DNA from: Zingiber officinale
Lineage: Eukaryota > Streptophyta > Magnoliopsida > Zingiberales > Zingiberaceae
Assembly: GCF_018446385.1 (NCBI RefSeq)
Contig: NC_055992.1
Coordinates: 21,236,877 to 21,300,876 of the forward strand
DNA length: 64,000 nucleotides
Direction: 5' to 3'
A model generated the notes under the pieces. The model made no database searches and was not told the DNA's origin. It saw nothing but the letters and a program-made list of their open reading frames with translations. Each line of letters opens with the position of its first letter. Within the stretch, counting starts at the first letter, position 1. Below, piece by piece: positions 10,440-21,800 of the stretch. A program made the translations under genes and the position numbers.

Positions 10440-11960
10440 AAGGAGAGGGGGAGGGCATTTTAGTCAATGACTAACTAGAGCTTAAGAGGGAGAACACTAT
10501 AGCAGAAAAAGGGGGTTCGGGGATTTGTTTCGTCGCAGCCAACAGGAGCCGAGGTGGGGGGTCATCTTCTTTTTCCTCTCACGCTCCTCGCTGGCGCCGA
10601 CGCCAGTCGCAGGCTATTCCCCTCCTCTTCTTCCTCCGGCTGCTGCCGTGAAGACCTTGTGGAAGAGGCCACCTCCGACCGCCTCCTCCCCTTCCCGCGC
10701 CAACAACGCCGGAAGACACCTCCAGCCACCACCCTCTTCTCTTCTCTCTCTCGGTCTCTCTCTCAGATTTTTCCTGTTGCTGGACAATGTCGTCACCGTA
10801 GGGATCTCATGCGCGCCACTTCCCCTACTGCCAGCATCCCCTCCGGTCTTCTCGGCACGGACGCCACCGACCAGCCACACCACCCGTCGCAAACCAGTCG
10901 TGGCTCTCCTCTCCCTCTTCCCTCTCCCTCTCGCAAGCCCGCTGCCCTCCTCTTCCTCCCTTCCTCACTGTCGCCGGAGCCTCGTAGCGGCAGCACCCAC
11001 GCTGCCCATTATTTGTTCGACGAAATGGGTGAGAGGAACGTTCCTCACCCGCTTTGAGTTAGACACGGGGATGGAGAAGGATGTAGGCTGCCCGATAGCT
11101 GTTCGACGGAACACCTGATAGCATAAACTGGCTCCCACCTGTTGATGTTTAGAGAAGACTCCATGCTTTGCTTTGATACAATCGAAATGCAGACCTCATA
11201 AGAGTCGTCACTCGGTCCACGACCTCCGGCGAGCAGTTCTCAGCCATCGGCGACGCTGCCGACACCTCAGATTAGTCGGTCCGGTTCTTCGGTGCTCGAT
11301 CCGTAGAGTCGTATGCCTCCGATGTCGATTGGGCCCCCAAGCCCTCGCTATCATTATGTTCAAACCGGACTTGTGTGATATTTTATGTTCCGGCCTTCGT
11401 GCCATCATTGTATTCCGGTCTGCTTACCGATGTCCTATCTCGGCATGTGTGCCGATATCTTATCCCGGCCTTTGTACCAATATTTTGTCTTGGCATACGT
11501 GCCGATGTTTTATCTCAGCCTAGGTGTCGCTATTATCTCCCGACCCGCAGCTCATCTTCCGGCTTTGTACCGCGTTCGACTCCACGTCGTCAGATCCAAC
11601 TCCTCGTCTGACACATTCATCTACCCTTTCGGGTCGTGACAACTTGAGTAGAGTCCCATCCGAGGGCGCCGCCTGGACCAGGGTACGTTATCGTACTCAC
11701 TCTCCATTTATTTTATTATTTCAGTATTAGTTTGTTACTTATATATTCGTTGGATCTGCCTCGAGCCTCGGGGTACCAAGGACCGAGAGGACCCGGTCAC
11801 TGGTTGCAGGTAGCGTTAACCAAAGGACTTCTGAAGACTTGGTCAACACGGAAGCCATCTCAGCACACCCCCCCTCGGGACATCGCGACTTGGTCAACAT
11901 TCTCGCCACCTCACCCGACGGTCCATCTAACTTAGATTCCGGACAGGATCATTGGTCAGA
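10440..11960 (+). repeat. GC-rich dispersed repeat, copy A (probable retrotransposon end / leader)
   Basis: This copy shares its beginning (GAGGGCATTTT..., then AGCACT or AACACT), a C/T-rich Ser/Pro/Arg-coding-looking middle, and a well-conserved end with 32215-33310. The conserved end includes GGGTACGT-AT-GTACTC, TTATATATTCGT, a GGGGTA-CA block and ACTTGGTCAACAC. The GC-rich open frames here (10525-11118 and overlapping frames) are not conserved in frame in copy B, so I do not call genes. The layout (LTR-like end, then leader) suggests part of a Ty3/gypsy or similar element, but no coding domain or clear TG/CA ends were found. Confidence 0.5.
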
Positions 11961-12471
11961 CACATTCTCTCTGTTACAAAATATACATAACTAGGGCACT
12001 ACTCTAACTGACACCTCGTCAAACTAAAATATGGCCTCAGTCAGAAAAAAAACTTGTACTAGTACTTGATTCGAAGTTGGTAGCGGCAAGAGACGACATG
12101 TGGAGAGGCCTAGGATATGGCATCACACTATACAACCACGGTGGACGGATGCCTCCCCATTAGATATACTCACATGCAGATGCTTCGAATATAGAAACAC
12201 CTCTTCAGAGCCAGTTAGAGTGGGCATGCAAATGGACTACTAGAGCAAGACACGAATGGGATGCAGGACACCTTGAGGAGCATCAAGACAACATGGATGG
12301 AGATTTACTAGAGACTACCACATATAAGGAGAGTGTCATGTGAGTGAGGAGGAGAGCTGAGAGTGGAGGATACATCAAAGGGAGATATGATGTGGAGGGT
12401 GAGGATTGTATATGGGAGAGACAAGTTGAAGTGGTAGTGATGTACAGGTGAATAAATCCACCTTGGAATAA
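11961..12471. other. No recognisable gene
   Basis: Mixed sequence following repeat copy A, with many stops in all frames. It may be degenerate retrotransposon body, but I recognise no domain. Confidence 0.3.
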
Positions 12472-12790
12472 TTTATCTAGTCCGCATCAAATGGCTCATG
12501 GTAAAGACATTGTAAATATGTTTATGGCTGAGAATTTGTCAAAAAGCCCAAGAGGATGAATAGACCCATGAGAAAGGTTTATCTAATCCACAGCAAATGA
12601 CTCATGATAGAGACACTCCAAATCGTTTATGGCTGGGGCTTTGCCAAAAAGCCTAAGAGGGTGAATAGACCTACCAAAAAAGTCTATCTAATTTGCAGCA
12701 AATGACACACAGTAAAGACATATCAAATCTATTAATAGTTGGTCACTTGCTAAAAGTAACTCTGAGAGACTTGGAGACAAGGCATTGAAT
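12472..12790. repeat. Three degenerate tandem repeats of about 106 bp
   Basis: Each unit starts TTTATCTA-TCC-CA-CAAATG-CTCATG or similar (12472, 12578, 12683) and contains 'AAAAAGCC-AAGAGG-TGAATAGAC'. Copies are about 80-85% alike by eye. Function unknown. Confidence 0.7.
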
Positions 12791-13184
12791 GATCCTAGGC
12801 TCACGGACACAAGAGGAGGTTTGACAAAGATGATGCTGAGCTATAGACAGCTCACAAACATTGGGTGGAGATGGACATCGATGATGTTGAGTTATACGCG
12901 ATATAGACATAGACGGGCTACATGACTATTTGTGTCACATGATGATGGGTGGTGCTAATCGATATCTCATATTCAATGTCTCATATGGAGGGTGAGCAGA
13001 CAACCGGTACGTGATACACAAAGAGAGATAGCACCCTAGTGCGTACATGTACTCTACCACAGTTTCCCTTCCAAATCTGATAGTTCATCATACATGACAT
13101 AAGAAGTTCTATGGCCATTTTTTATATGATTGTTTATATTTTGATAATATATATTTATCTTTTCATTAAAAGAAATATAACAGG
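12791..13184. other. No recognisable gene
   Basis: Unassigned sequence with an AT-rich tail at about 13130-13180, ending in ATATAACAGG before the SINE. Confidence 0.3.
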
Positions 13185-13440
13185 TAGAAGCTTCCCCTGG
13201 GCTACGTTGTAGTGGAAGGGCGTCAAATTGTCACGCAGGTACCAACAATTCGATGCCTAGCTACGGTACATTTGTAGGGATTTTTTCTTCAAATGGAATG
13301 CGCAATCACAAGATGTTGGGTTTCTAGGCCGCTCGCCAATAGCACTTCCTAATTTACCCTAGCAACAGATGAAAAAATTTCGTGGGGCCAACTCGGTCGC
13401 TCCAGGTTCAGTTTTACTTGGTTCATCAATTATTTTATAA
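13185..13440 (+). mobile_element. tRNA-derived SINE
   Basis: An RNA polymerase III box A-like sequence (TGGGCTACGTTGTAGTGG, about 13197-13214) is followed about 40 bp later by a box B-like sequence (ACAATTCGATGCCTAG, about 13245), then a unique body and the GGTTCAGTTTTACTTGG end. This is the plan of a plant tRNA-related SINE. Box B is slightly degenerate and no terminal poly-A is evident. Confidence 0.6.
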
Positions 13441-13443
13441 TAG

Positions 13444-13685
13444 GTTTCTCCATAGGGTGTCTAATTAGCTAGAGGGTGACAATTTTACTACAATGGGATA
13501 AGGGGTCAATTCCCAACAAGTGCATGTCCTCAGGAAAAAAACCTCTCCTAATCCTCTAGCCACTTGGCAGTCGGCTATAAGTTAACCATGTGATTTATTT
13601 CCCTGCACAAAATATGGGGGCAAGCTGTAAGGGGCATTTGAGTGAGTATAATCACCTTTTACTACAATATAATAGGCAAAAGTTG
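13444..13685 (+). mobile_element. SINE-like unit 1 (head-to-tail pair)
   Basis: It has a box A-like TTAGCTAGAGGGTGA and a box B-like GGGTCAATTCCC (13495-13506), then a body ending in ACAATATAATAGGCAAAAGTTG. It is followed directly by a second copy of the same unit (13686 onward), so the two are in tandem. Identity between units is roughly 75% by eye. Confidence 0.6.
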
Positions 13686-13896
13686 TTTCCATGAAGGAAA
13701 TAAATTGGTTAGAGGATGACAAACTTATTATAATAAGATAGAGATCAATCACTACAAGAAAATAGGGCTTCAAAAATAAATTTTTATGATGGGAATAAAA
13801 TCTATTTTGAATTTATATAAATCAGAGACACATTTTCTATGGAATTATTAATCCATTTTTACTTTTATTTTGAATGAAAATTTAAGATGGAATTTA

Positions 13897-14400
13897 AAAC
13901 AAATTTGATATAAATTTACATACAAATTTTTATAAAAAAATATGGATTTTAAATAGAATTTGATATGGTATGATTTTTGTCAAAATAAATCGATTTAAAT
14001 TTTATTAAAAAGTTAAGATGAAATTAAAATTTATTTCATAAATTATGTTTTAACTATGAATTTAAAACAAATTTGATATAAATTTACATACAAATTTTTA
14101 TAAAAAAATATGGATTTTAAATAGAATTTGATATGGTATGATTTTTGTCAAAATAAATCGATTTAAATTTTATTAAAAAGTTAAGATGAAATTAAAATTT
14201 ATTTCATAAATTATGTCTTAACTATGAAAATAAAACAAATTTGATATAAATTTACATACAAATTTTTATAAAAAAATATGGATTTTAAATAGAATTTGAT
14301 ATGGTATGATTTTTGTCAAAATAAATCTATTTAAATTTTATTAAAAAGTTAAGATGAAATTAAAATTTATTTCATAAATTATGTCTTAACTATGAAAATA
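13897..14400. repeat. 168-bp tandem repeat, three copies
   Basis: AAACAAATTTGATATAAATT starts at 13897, 14065 and 14233, exactly 168 bp apart, and the copies are nearly identical (for example CGATTTAAAT versus CTATTTAAAT). They lie just inside the left end of the CACTA element. Confidence 0.9.
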
Positions 14401-14999
14401 TTAATCTGTTTCACTTTTTAAAAAAAATTGAGACGGAAATTAAAAAGAATTTGAAACGAAATTATAAATAAGTTTTTAAAAATAAAAATAAAAACAAAAA
14501 CATATTACAAACAAATTTTGAGATGATATGATTTCCGACAAAAATTTGTTTAAAATTTAGTAAAAATTTAAGATGGAATTAAAATCTTTTGTAGATTTAG
14601 ATAAATCTGTTACTAAGAAATACTAATCTACTCCACTCTAATAAAATATAATGTACACAAAATAGTTGAGGAAAAAATTAAAATAAATTTGAGATGAAAT
14701 TATAAATATTTTTTTTAAAAATAAAAATAAATAGTTGAAATCGTATAATTTTTGTTAAACAATCTATTTAAATTTTAATAAAAATTTAAGAGAGAAATAA
14801 ATTCATTTAAAATTTATGTAATTAAGAGATGATTTATATGATATTTTCATGGGATATTTTTTAATACAATGTGATTATTGTTATTTATTAAAAATATAAA
14901 TTTAAAAATGCATATATTAGATTATTTATAATGATATTTTTTTTATAAATGTTGTCCACCGTAAACTAATTTTTTTTCTGAAATTTATTTACACTAATT

Positions 15000-15670
15000 T
15001 CTTTTCCCCAATCATGTTCCGTCGAATCTCCTCAATTCCTCTTCGCATGGGCAAGTATTCTTTTCCATGGGGACAACAGTCCAGCGGAGCTCCCGGACGG
15101 CATGGAGTTCCTCTTTTGCTCCTGGAGCGCGGAGCCTCCGCGCTCGAGATCTCCAAGGCCCTCTCGTCAATGCCCCTTCGCCGCAGATATAGGGGACCAT
15201 CCCAAGAGAAAACTGAAGAGTTCTCGCCTGCGATCTCTAGGAACCCTTCTCCTTTGCCTCCTCCGCCACCTTGCAGATGGTTTTGAAGCAAATAATGTCA
15301 CAATTGGTGGGTTTTTAGTGCCCTAAAATCTTATCTTTTCTATTGATGCAAACTATCCAAAAATGAGATTTTAGGTTTTGTTTTTGTTTTTGAAATTTGG
15401 CAGTATGAAGGTTGACGGGAACAAAATAGTCTATGAGATCAGTTCTTCCATCTAACGAGTGATTTAAAAGTATTACTGCTTTGGAACGAAACTAAACGAT
15501 TTGTTGCCACCTCCTCTTCGAACTATCATGTTCTTCTATGGGAACAATTTGCCCATTACATGGATCAGATTTCTTAATTCCCTGCTCTTGGGCAATGGCA
15601 GGAAGTGTCTCCTCTGGCTCTGGCATCTTGCAGTTTGTTATGGGTTGCGCTTCTCATACTCTTTAAGGTA
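15000..15670. other. GC-richer island inside CACTA, probable captured gene fragment
   Basis: The stretch 15000-15290 is clearly GC-richer than the AT-rich element around it and is open on both strands over about 90 codons. A further piece at about 15500-15670 ends in a donor-like TTTAAG|GTAAAT. I do not recognise the proteins. The contrast in base composition, and the presence of a PPR fragment further right, suggest captured exons of unknown origin. Confidence 0.4.
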
Positions 15671-16139
15671 AATCCCCTAGTTCCTTCATGTTGATACATT
15701 TCATGTATTGAAGTTGGGTAAATGCAATTTATTGGTATCAAGTGTTTGTAGCTTGCCTTCATTAACAAAAGTTCCCATATCTTATTTTTACGAAGTGACA
15801 ATTATGCCAGTCTTTCATTATGTAACAAGTGATCACAAATAACTTAGTAGTAGGAAGTTTCATCAAATATTCCATAAAATAATTTGTTTTATATAATACT
15901 CTTCTAGTGTGCCAGAATGCTTTTGACTTGGAATTTGAAATTATGTAATAAGTATCAAAAAGCTTATCAAACTGTAGAAGTATGAAGTGAGGATTGAGAT
16001 ATTTGAGAAAGAAATATGAGATGAGAGTACAAAAGTTTGAGAAACAGAGATAAACTTTTGGTAAATACTTTGTCAAATTTTTTTCCTTTCGCTAGGATTG
16101 TAACAGAGTAAAGTATAATTGATTATTGAAATTTTGAGT

Positions 16140-16480
16140 CACAAATTCGGATATGATGATGATTCTGTTTTGATCGAGGAGGGCTAGAGCTACTATGTCA
16201 ATATGGTTAAAGAATTTAGATATGGGTGCATGGTCCACCTTTTTGCCAAAGCATGGAGGTTAGAGGAGGCAAACAAGATCATTGAGAATGTAAAACTAGA
16301 CCCTCCAACATTGTCATATGGACTTGCTTCTTGGCTACTTGTTGGAAACACAATAATTTTGAGCTTACTATGAAATTGGAGGTGTTGTGCACGCATGACA
16401 ATTCCTAATGAGGATGGCGGAGTGTATACACTTATATTAGATTTATATGCTCGGGGGAGAGGGCAGGTATAATAAATTTC
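16140..16480 (+). pseudogene. Captured PPR-protein fragment (E-domain region)
   Basis: The plus-strand translation gives YGCMVHLFAKAWRLEEANKI, then a frame change, then CWKHNNFELTMKLEVL, then GGVYTLILDLYA. This order matches the last PPR repeat plus the E motif of PLS-class pentatricopeptide-repeat proteins ('YGCMVDLLGRAGRLEEA ... W..LL.ACR.HGN.ELA ... Y.LLSNIYA'). Defects are an in-frame TAG before SYYVNMV, a frameshift near 16325 and a TAA near 16405. It lies wholly inside the CACTA element, so it is best read as a transduplicated fragment, not a host gene. Confidence 0.65.
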
Positions 16481-17622
16481 TTATATTAAAGTGTATGATC
16501 TATATAAATTTCTTTCCTCATCACACCATTATACTTAGTATACATAATTACCTTCTACATGGGGTATGATTAATTTGGTTTGTATATTTTTCTATGAGTA
16601 CACATCATTATAAAGTTTATATGGTGTAAAATATTCTTGAAGTAGGTGAACATCTCTATTTTGTTTAAAGATTATTTATTTTCATCTTTTTAAATATGTC
16701 TTTCCCCATGAAATTCATTTTTATATTTATTTCTTTGTTAATAAAACCTTTATGGCATATATTATGTCTTTGTTAAATATATTAATTAAATATTTTTAAC
16801 CTTGATGCAAGATGTCAAGTTAAGGGATGGATATTGATTACGATAGAGGAAGATTAAGGGGGAGATAATGGAGGAGATGACAATCTCTTAGGATATAGGA
16901 GGATTTAGCCTTTGTGAGCGTAAAGATTAGATTACCATGTGGTTTAAAATTTATGTTAATATTTATTTGTATTAATATTAATTGTATACTTTTTTTTATT
17001 GAGAAATGAGTTGTTTTTAATATTTTTTTAATCTATTTAAAATGCCTTATTATCTCTGGTAAAGTAATATGTAGATGAGAAAATGTATTATAATATAAAT
17101 TTATTGATAAATTTATAAATAAAATTATATACAGATTTATAAATAAAATTATAAATGGATTTATAAATAAATTAAAATTATATTTAGTACGAATTTAAGA
17201 CAAAATTAGAGACGGAATTTGTATTTGAAATGAATTTTATTTGGTCAATTAAAAATAAATTTATAAATGACTTTTTAATTGTTTTTGAGATTAGAGACGG
17301 AATATTTTCGTCTTAAAATTAGTCACGGGGCTTTTAATAATGAATTATAGAAATGGAATATTCCGTCTTAAACTTTCTTTAGAGACAGAAAAATGACTTT
17401 CAAAATTAGATTTTTTTCGTCTTTGAAGCCCTATTTTCTAGTATTAAATTCCCAACGAGCGCATGCCCTCGAAGAAAAACTCCTCTTACCTCCTAGTCAT
17501 TTGACGATCGACTATAAGCTGACCCATGATTTAACGCCCTTCACAAAACCTAGGACAGACTATGAGGGACGTATAGAGTGAGTGTAATCACCTTTTTGCT
17601 ACAATATAATAGGTAAAAGTTG

Positions 17623-17812
17623 CCCATATGAGTTAGCACAATTGGTTCATGCAAGGGAGTTGCTACCAATATGTCTGGGTCGATTCCCAGCAGGTGTGGA
17701 ATGCCCTGTTGGTTGTCTCAACCCTTCTGTGAAGCCCCTCGTGATTTACCTTCCTTTTAGATAGTGGGAGTCACCCTAGAAGGGCAACCGAGATGACAAT
17801 TTCACTTTTTAC
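17623..17812 (+). mobile_element. tRNA-derived SINE
   Basis: Box A-like GTTAGCACAATTGGTTCATG (17631-17650) and a good box B-like GGGTCGATTCCCAGC (17669-17683) are followed by the body up to GACAATTTCACTTTTT. This is the best preserved pol III promoter pair in the window. It abuts unit 2 directly, continuing the SINE cluster. Confidence 0.65.
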
Positions 17813-17813
17813 T

Positions 17814-18305
17814 GTCTATAATACGTAGAAGCTAACTTATAACTACTATAACGTGTTTATAATTTAGAATTTACAATTTAATTTGATTAATGTGAAATAG
17901 ATAATTTTTCATATTATAGAGTAGATATTACATGTTTAACATCTACCGCTAGTTGTTACACAGTTATAGTTGAATCCTAAATTATAAAATTTTGAATCGT
18001 GAATTATAAATTTTTTAATCCTAAATTTTAAACTCTGAAAAATATTATATCAAAATACTTTTTACCAGATTATCAAAATTATTTAAACTTTATCAAAATC
18101 ACTTTAAATTAATTAAAATTAACTAACAACAGTTGTAGAAACTACTAAGTAGCTATTACAAAATATTACACATTATAGAAGTTATAAAATAGCTTCTATA
18201 CGTTATGGCAGCTAGTTACTACTAAAATAACGTTGAAAATTTAAAAAAAAAATAACATTGTAACTATTACTCGATAATTTCTACAGATTATAAGAGCTAT
18301 CGATA
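17814..18305 (-). repeat. AT-rich MITE-like repeat, arm 1 of an inverted pair
   Basis: Its reverse complement matches 19845-20350: shared blocks are AAAAATTATCTATTTCA, TTAATCAAATTAAATTG, ATTTTGATATAA and several GTATAGAAGCTATT-like pieces. The ends are not sharply defined. It lies 3' of the ABCG gene. Confidence 0.6.
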
Positions 18306-18883
18306 AACATTGAAATAAGGACGGAGTATTATGAAAATAAAATATTTGATAGGGTATCATTTTGATTTTTTTTTTTTTAATAAAAGATACTCATTTGATG
18401 TTTTTTTTTTAAAATTTAGAGTGGCATTTTATTTTTGCCCAATTTAAATTATTCATCTTTTTATTTATTTTTTTATTTCAAGTAAATAAAGAAAAACCAT
18501 TTTCATGTAATTGTTGAAAACAAATGCTATATCATCAATATAATCTTCTACCCCAGCATATATAATTTTCATCAGTTCAGATAAACATGGCTCAACTGAA
18601 TAAATAAACTTTTGACTTGAGCAATACAAAACCAAAACTATGAATTAGAAAATTCTAAAAGTATAAGAAAAAAAATAACAATCAAATTTTTTTTTTTTAC
18701 TTCACTGCCTTTGTGATTACACCACTGTGCTACGAATACCGGAAAAGCATATACATGTCGATCGTCTCGTATGATGACTCCCTTCGTTCGTCGGTTCGTC
18801 GGATAAGTTGAATGAAAAAATGGAATGGGATCATGTACAGCGACGAGTATAATTGGACAGTAGAATTAAACAAGTTTTACTGC
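18306..18883 (-). other. 3' flank / 3' UTR of the ABCG gene
   Basis: AT-rich region downstream of the ABCG stop codon. On the minus strand AATAAA-type motifs occur near 18465-18495, about 400 bp past the stop, and are possible polyadenylation signals. No other gene seen. Confidence 0.35.
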
Positions 18884-21800
18884 TCATTTCTTGTTTAGCA
18901 GCACCAAGCAGAGGAAGGCAATGCAGCGGAAGAGGAAACCATAGAGAAAGAGGACGGTTAAGCAACGTCCGAAATGATTGATGTCGTAGTGAAAATTCTG
19001 AAGCACGCCGCACCGTGTTATGAGCCACACACCAGAATACCTGCAGCAAACAGATAGCAATAGCAAATTGAAACCAATTGTAGTGGAATCATTCTAATTT
19101 CTTCTGCATTTTACATGCATCTATCTGATTGTTTTCAAGTGCGTGAATCAGGTTTTGATTCACTCGGATAGTTATTCTATTTTTTTTTATTATTTTTTAT
19201 GAACTCTCAGATATATATGATAAAACTTTTTTATTATCAATTGTTATAGAATTCTTTTTTTTTTTTTTGATTGGACTCATTCTTTGAATATGTATATATT
19301 CTCTTATTTAATTATTAGAGCTACACACTATGTGTTGATTATTTTTTACATGTTGTTTCCTAGTTATCCTTAATATTTAATCCTGAGACCATTCCAAGAA
19401 TAACTATTCCCACTCCATCTCATTCCCAAAAAGAATAAGTATACATCAATGAGTCAAGGGAAAAAAAAGTAAGATGGATGAAATATTTTGAATATATAAT
19501 TATGAACTAGTATTCTCAAAAAAAAAATGTTAAATTATTCAAATAGATAAATATTAGCCTTAATTGATAAAAAAAATGAGAAAAAGGAAATTGCGATGAT
19601 TTGGACGGTTGATAAACAACCAAATAAATTCTATAGTTATATGACTCAAGAAGAATGGATGATGTGATGAGTAAAACAGGGGATTTTAAAAAAAATCTAG
19701 TTAAATAATGGATAAAAATTAAAAGGGATTCCCTAATTAAAAGAAACATAAAATGGGCATCCAATTTCTTTTAAAAAAAATCAAAAGTATGCCCCATTAA
19801 ATATTTTTTTTCTCCAAAATATCTTTTATTTTGGCATTGTTGTAATAGTTACCGGTAATTACTATAATGTATAGAAGTCATTGAGTAACTGTTATAATAT
19901 ATAGAAGCTATTAAGTAGTTGTTACAATGTTGTTATTCATTTCCATTGCTCTTATAGCCGTTACAATTAATTGAGAGTAATAGCTAAATATAGGTATAAT
20001 TTGTAATATCTAATATAATAATATTGTAGTATAGTAATAGCTATTCACTAACTTCTACAATTATTTTAAAATGATTTTAATTAATTTAAAATAATTTTTA
20101 AAAAATTAAATAATTTTGATTAAATTGATAAAGATTATTTTTGATATAAAAGTGTTCAAAGTTTATAATTGAGAGTTCAAAGTTTTAGAATTTAGTTATA
20201 ATGTGTAATAGTTATTTAATAGCTGTTATAATGTGAAAAATTATCTATTTCATACTTAATCAAATTAAATTGAAAATTCATTCTAAATATATTATAGTAA
20301 CTATTGAGTAATTTTTACTTATTATAGCAATTACTAAGTACCTTCTATCAAGTAATAGTAAATACTTTTGAGATAAAATTATTGATGACATATCCTTTCA
20401 ACTTTTGTTAAAAATAAATGAACATCTTCTTAATGATGAGCAAACATACCTTTTAGCGTTAACGATGAGAAATGCCTCCAACGCCCACTTTGGGTAGCAA
20501 ATATTAGCTAATATTTGCGAGCCTCGCCGCTGAGTTGCCATCAAAGTCAACACGACAGGAAGAAGAGCAGACCACTGCGGAATTGATATTGACTTGTGTT
20601 AGAGATTCAACTCGTCGAAAGAACAAAAAAAAGTAGTCAAAGGAATGAGAAGCATTGTATGTGTACGCACCAATTGGGCAGAACCAGGTTGGAAACAGAT
20701 AGCAAAAGTGTAACCAATACCAGTTACACAGTAAACAAGGGCGAGCAAAATAATATAGTTGTCCGCAAATGTCGATCTAGGGGCGCTGAAGAAATAGAAC
20801 ATGGAGAGATAAACTACCGGCTTCACTACCGTGTTGAAATGGTCGACCGTATCTCTTGCAAGAAAATAAGCAAGTGAACTAATTCCAGATCTTCTCTCTC
20901 TCAGATACTGCAGCTTTTCTAGTGAAAATGATCTCAAAGCACCGATCTGACCTAACAGAGCTGCAGCGTCGTAAACAAATTAAAGGTTAGAAGAGAAAGT
21001 TAGTTTTTACAAACAATTGAGTATGCGTAACGAAAGGTGAGCCATCTCCAACTTACAAACAGCTATAATTGTGTAGGTGTAACCAGCAGCTCCTAGATTC
21101 GAGTCGTTTGATGATTTAGCAAGTATCCCTAAACAAACTCCTGCAAGACCTAGGATCAAATAGTCAACAGCTTGTGCTGTAGCTTCACGCAGTCGCTGCT
21201 TGGACACCCTGCAAACCAAAAAAGGTACTCCTCCATTACAAAAACCTTTTTCGACAGCAACTCGATCGTGTTCTAGATTTTACCTTCCAAGATAGTACTT
21301 GTACTGGTAAAGTTTACTGGGAGTTCTTCGGTCTGCTAAATCTTTGAATTTCGGAAAGATGTTCTCCAAGTGCTCTTTCTTTTCCTCCAGCGCGCCTTTT
21401 ACATTTCCCCAAACATCATCGGTGACGACAGACTCCTCGACTGAGCCATCCTCGGAAGAGTTTGTTCTAAACGGTGCGACACTGTTTAGTTCATTTTGCA
21501 TATCAGGGGGCACAGTGTAGCCGTTGTGCAACATCCATAAAACCGGCAGCTGACTGGATTTAAGGCCCCAACTCGTGTTCAGCTTCACCATACCCTCCAG
21601 AATGTCAATGAAGTAGTCAGGAGGATTAACACGATCAGGCACTTTAATTTCTAGGCCTGCAAAGTAATCTTCGACTTTCTTCACTGGCCCTTGATATGCA
21701 ACTAAACCTCCTTTTGCCAAAAGTATTAAATCGTCGAACATGTTGAACAGAGTATAGCTGAAGCATCAAAAGCAACAATTAGCCTCATGGAGAGTAGTTA

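Larger units (their letters stand above)
13750..17446. mobile_element. CACTA (En/Spm) transposon, non-autonomous, 3.7 kb
   Basis: The left end is CACTACAAGAAAATAGGGCT. The right end in reverse complement reads ACTAGAAAATAGGGCTTCAA, the same inverted repeat with its last bases eroded. The 3-bp target duplication AAT occurs at 13747-13749 and 17447-17449. The interior is very AT-rich, with 168-bp tandem repeats at the left and several similar AAATT-GAGACGGAA motifs on both sides, typical subterminal repeats. No TNPA/TNPD-like transposase is visible. Two GC-richer islands (15000-15290 and 16140-16480) look like captured host sequence. Confidence 0.85.
13686..17622 (+). mobile_element. SINE-like unit 2, interrupted by the CACTA element
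   Basis: The 5' part is 13686-13749 (box A-like ATTGGTTAGAGGATGA) and the 3' part 17447-17622, ending ACAATATAATAGGTAAAAGTTG as in unit 1. The break falls inside box B: unit 1 reads GGGTCAATTCCC, while here GATCAAT ends at 13749 and AATTCCC resumes at 17447. The AAT is the CACTA target duplication. Confidence 0.65.

Noticed and set aside
10525-11118. Overlapping Ser/Pro/Arg-rich open frames (up to 197 codons) in GC-rich sequence
   Set aside because: They lie in a dispersed repeat whose second copy (32215-33310) does not conserve any of these frames; low-complexity composition explains the openness.
12472-12790. CRISPR-like repeat-spacer array
   Set aside because: The whole 106-bp unit repeats, with no unique spacers, in a eukaryotic genome.
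13197-17683. tRNA genes suggested by box A/box B-like sequences
   Set aside because: No cloverleaf stems or acceptor pairing; the boxes are degenerate and part of SINE bodies.
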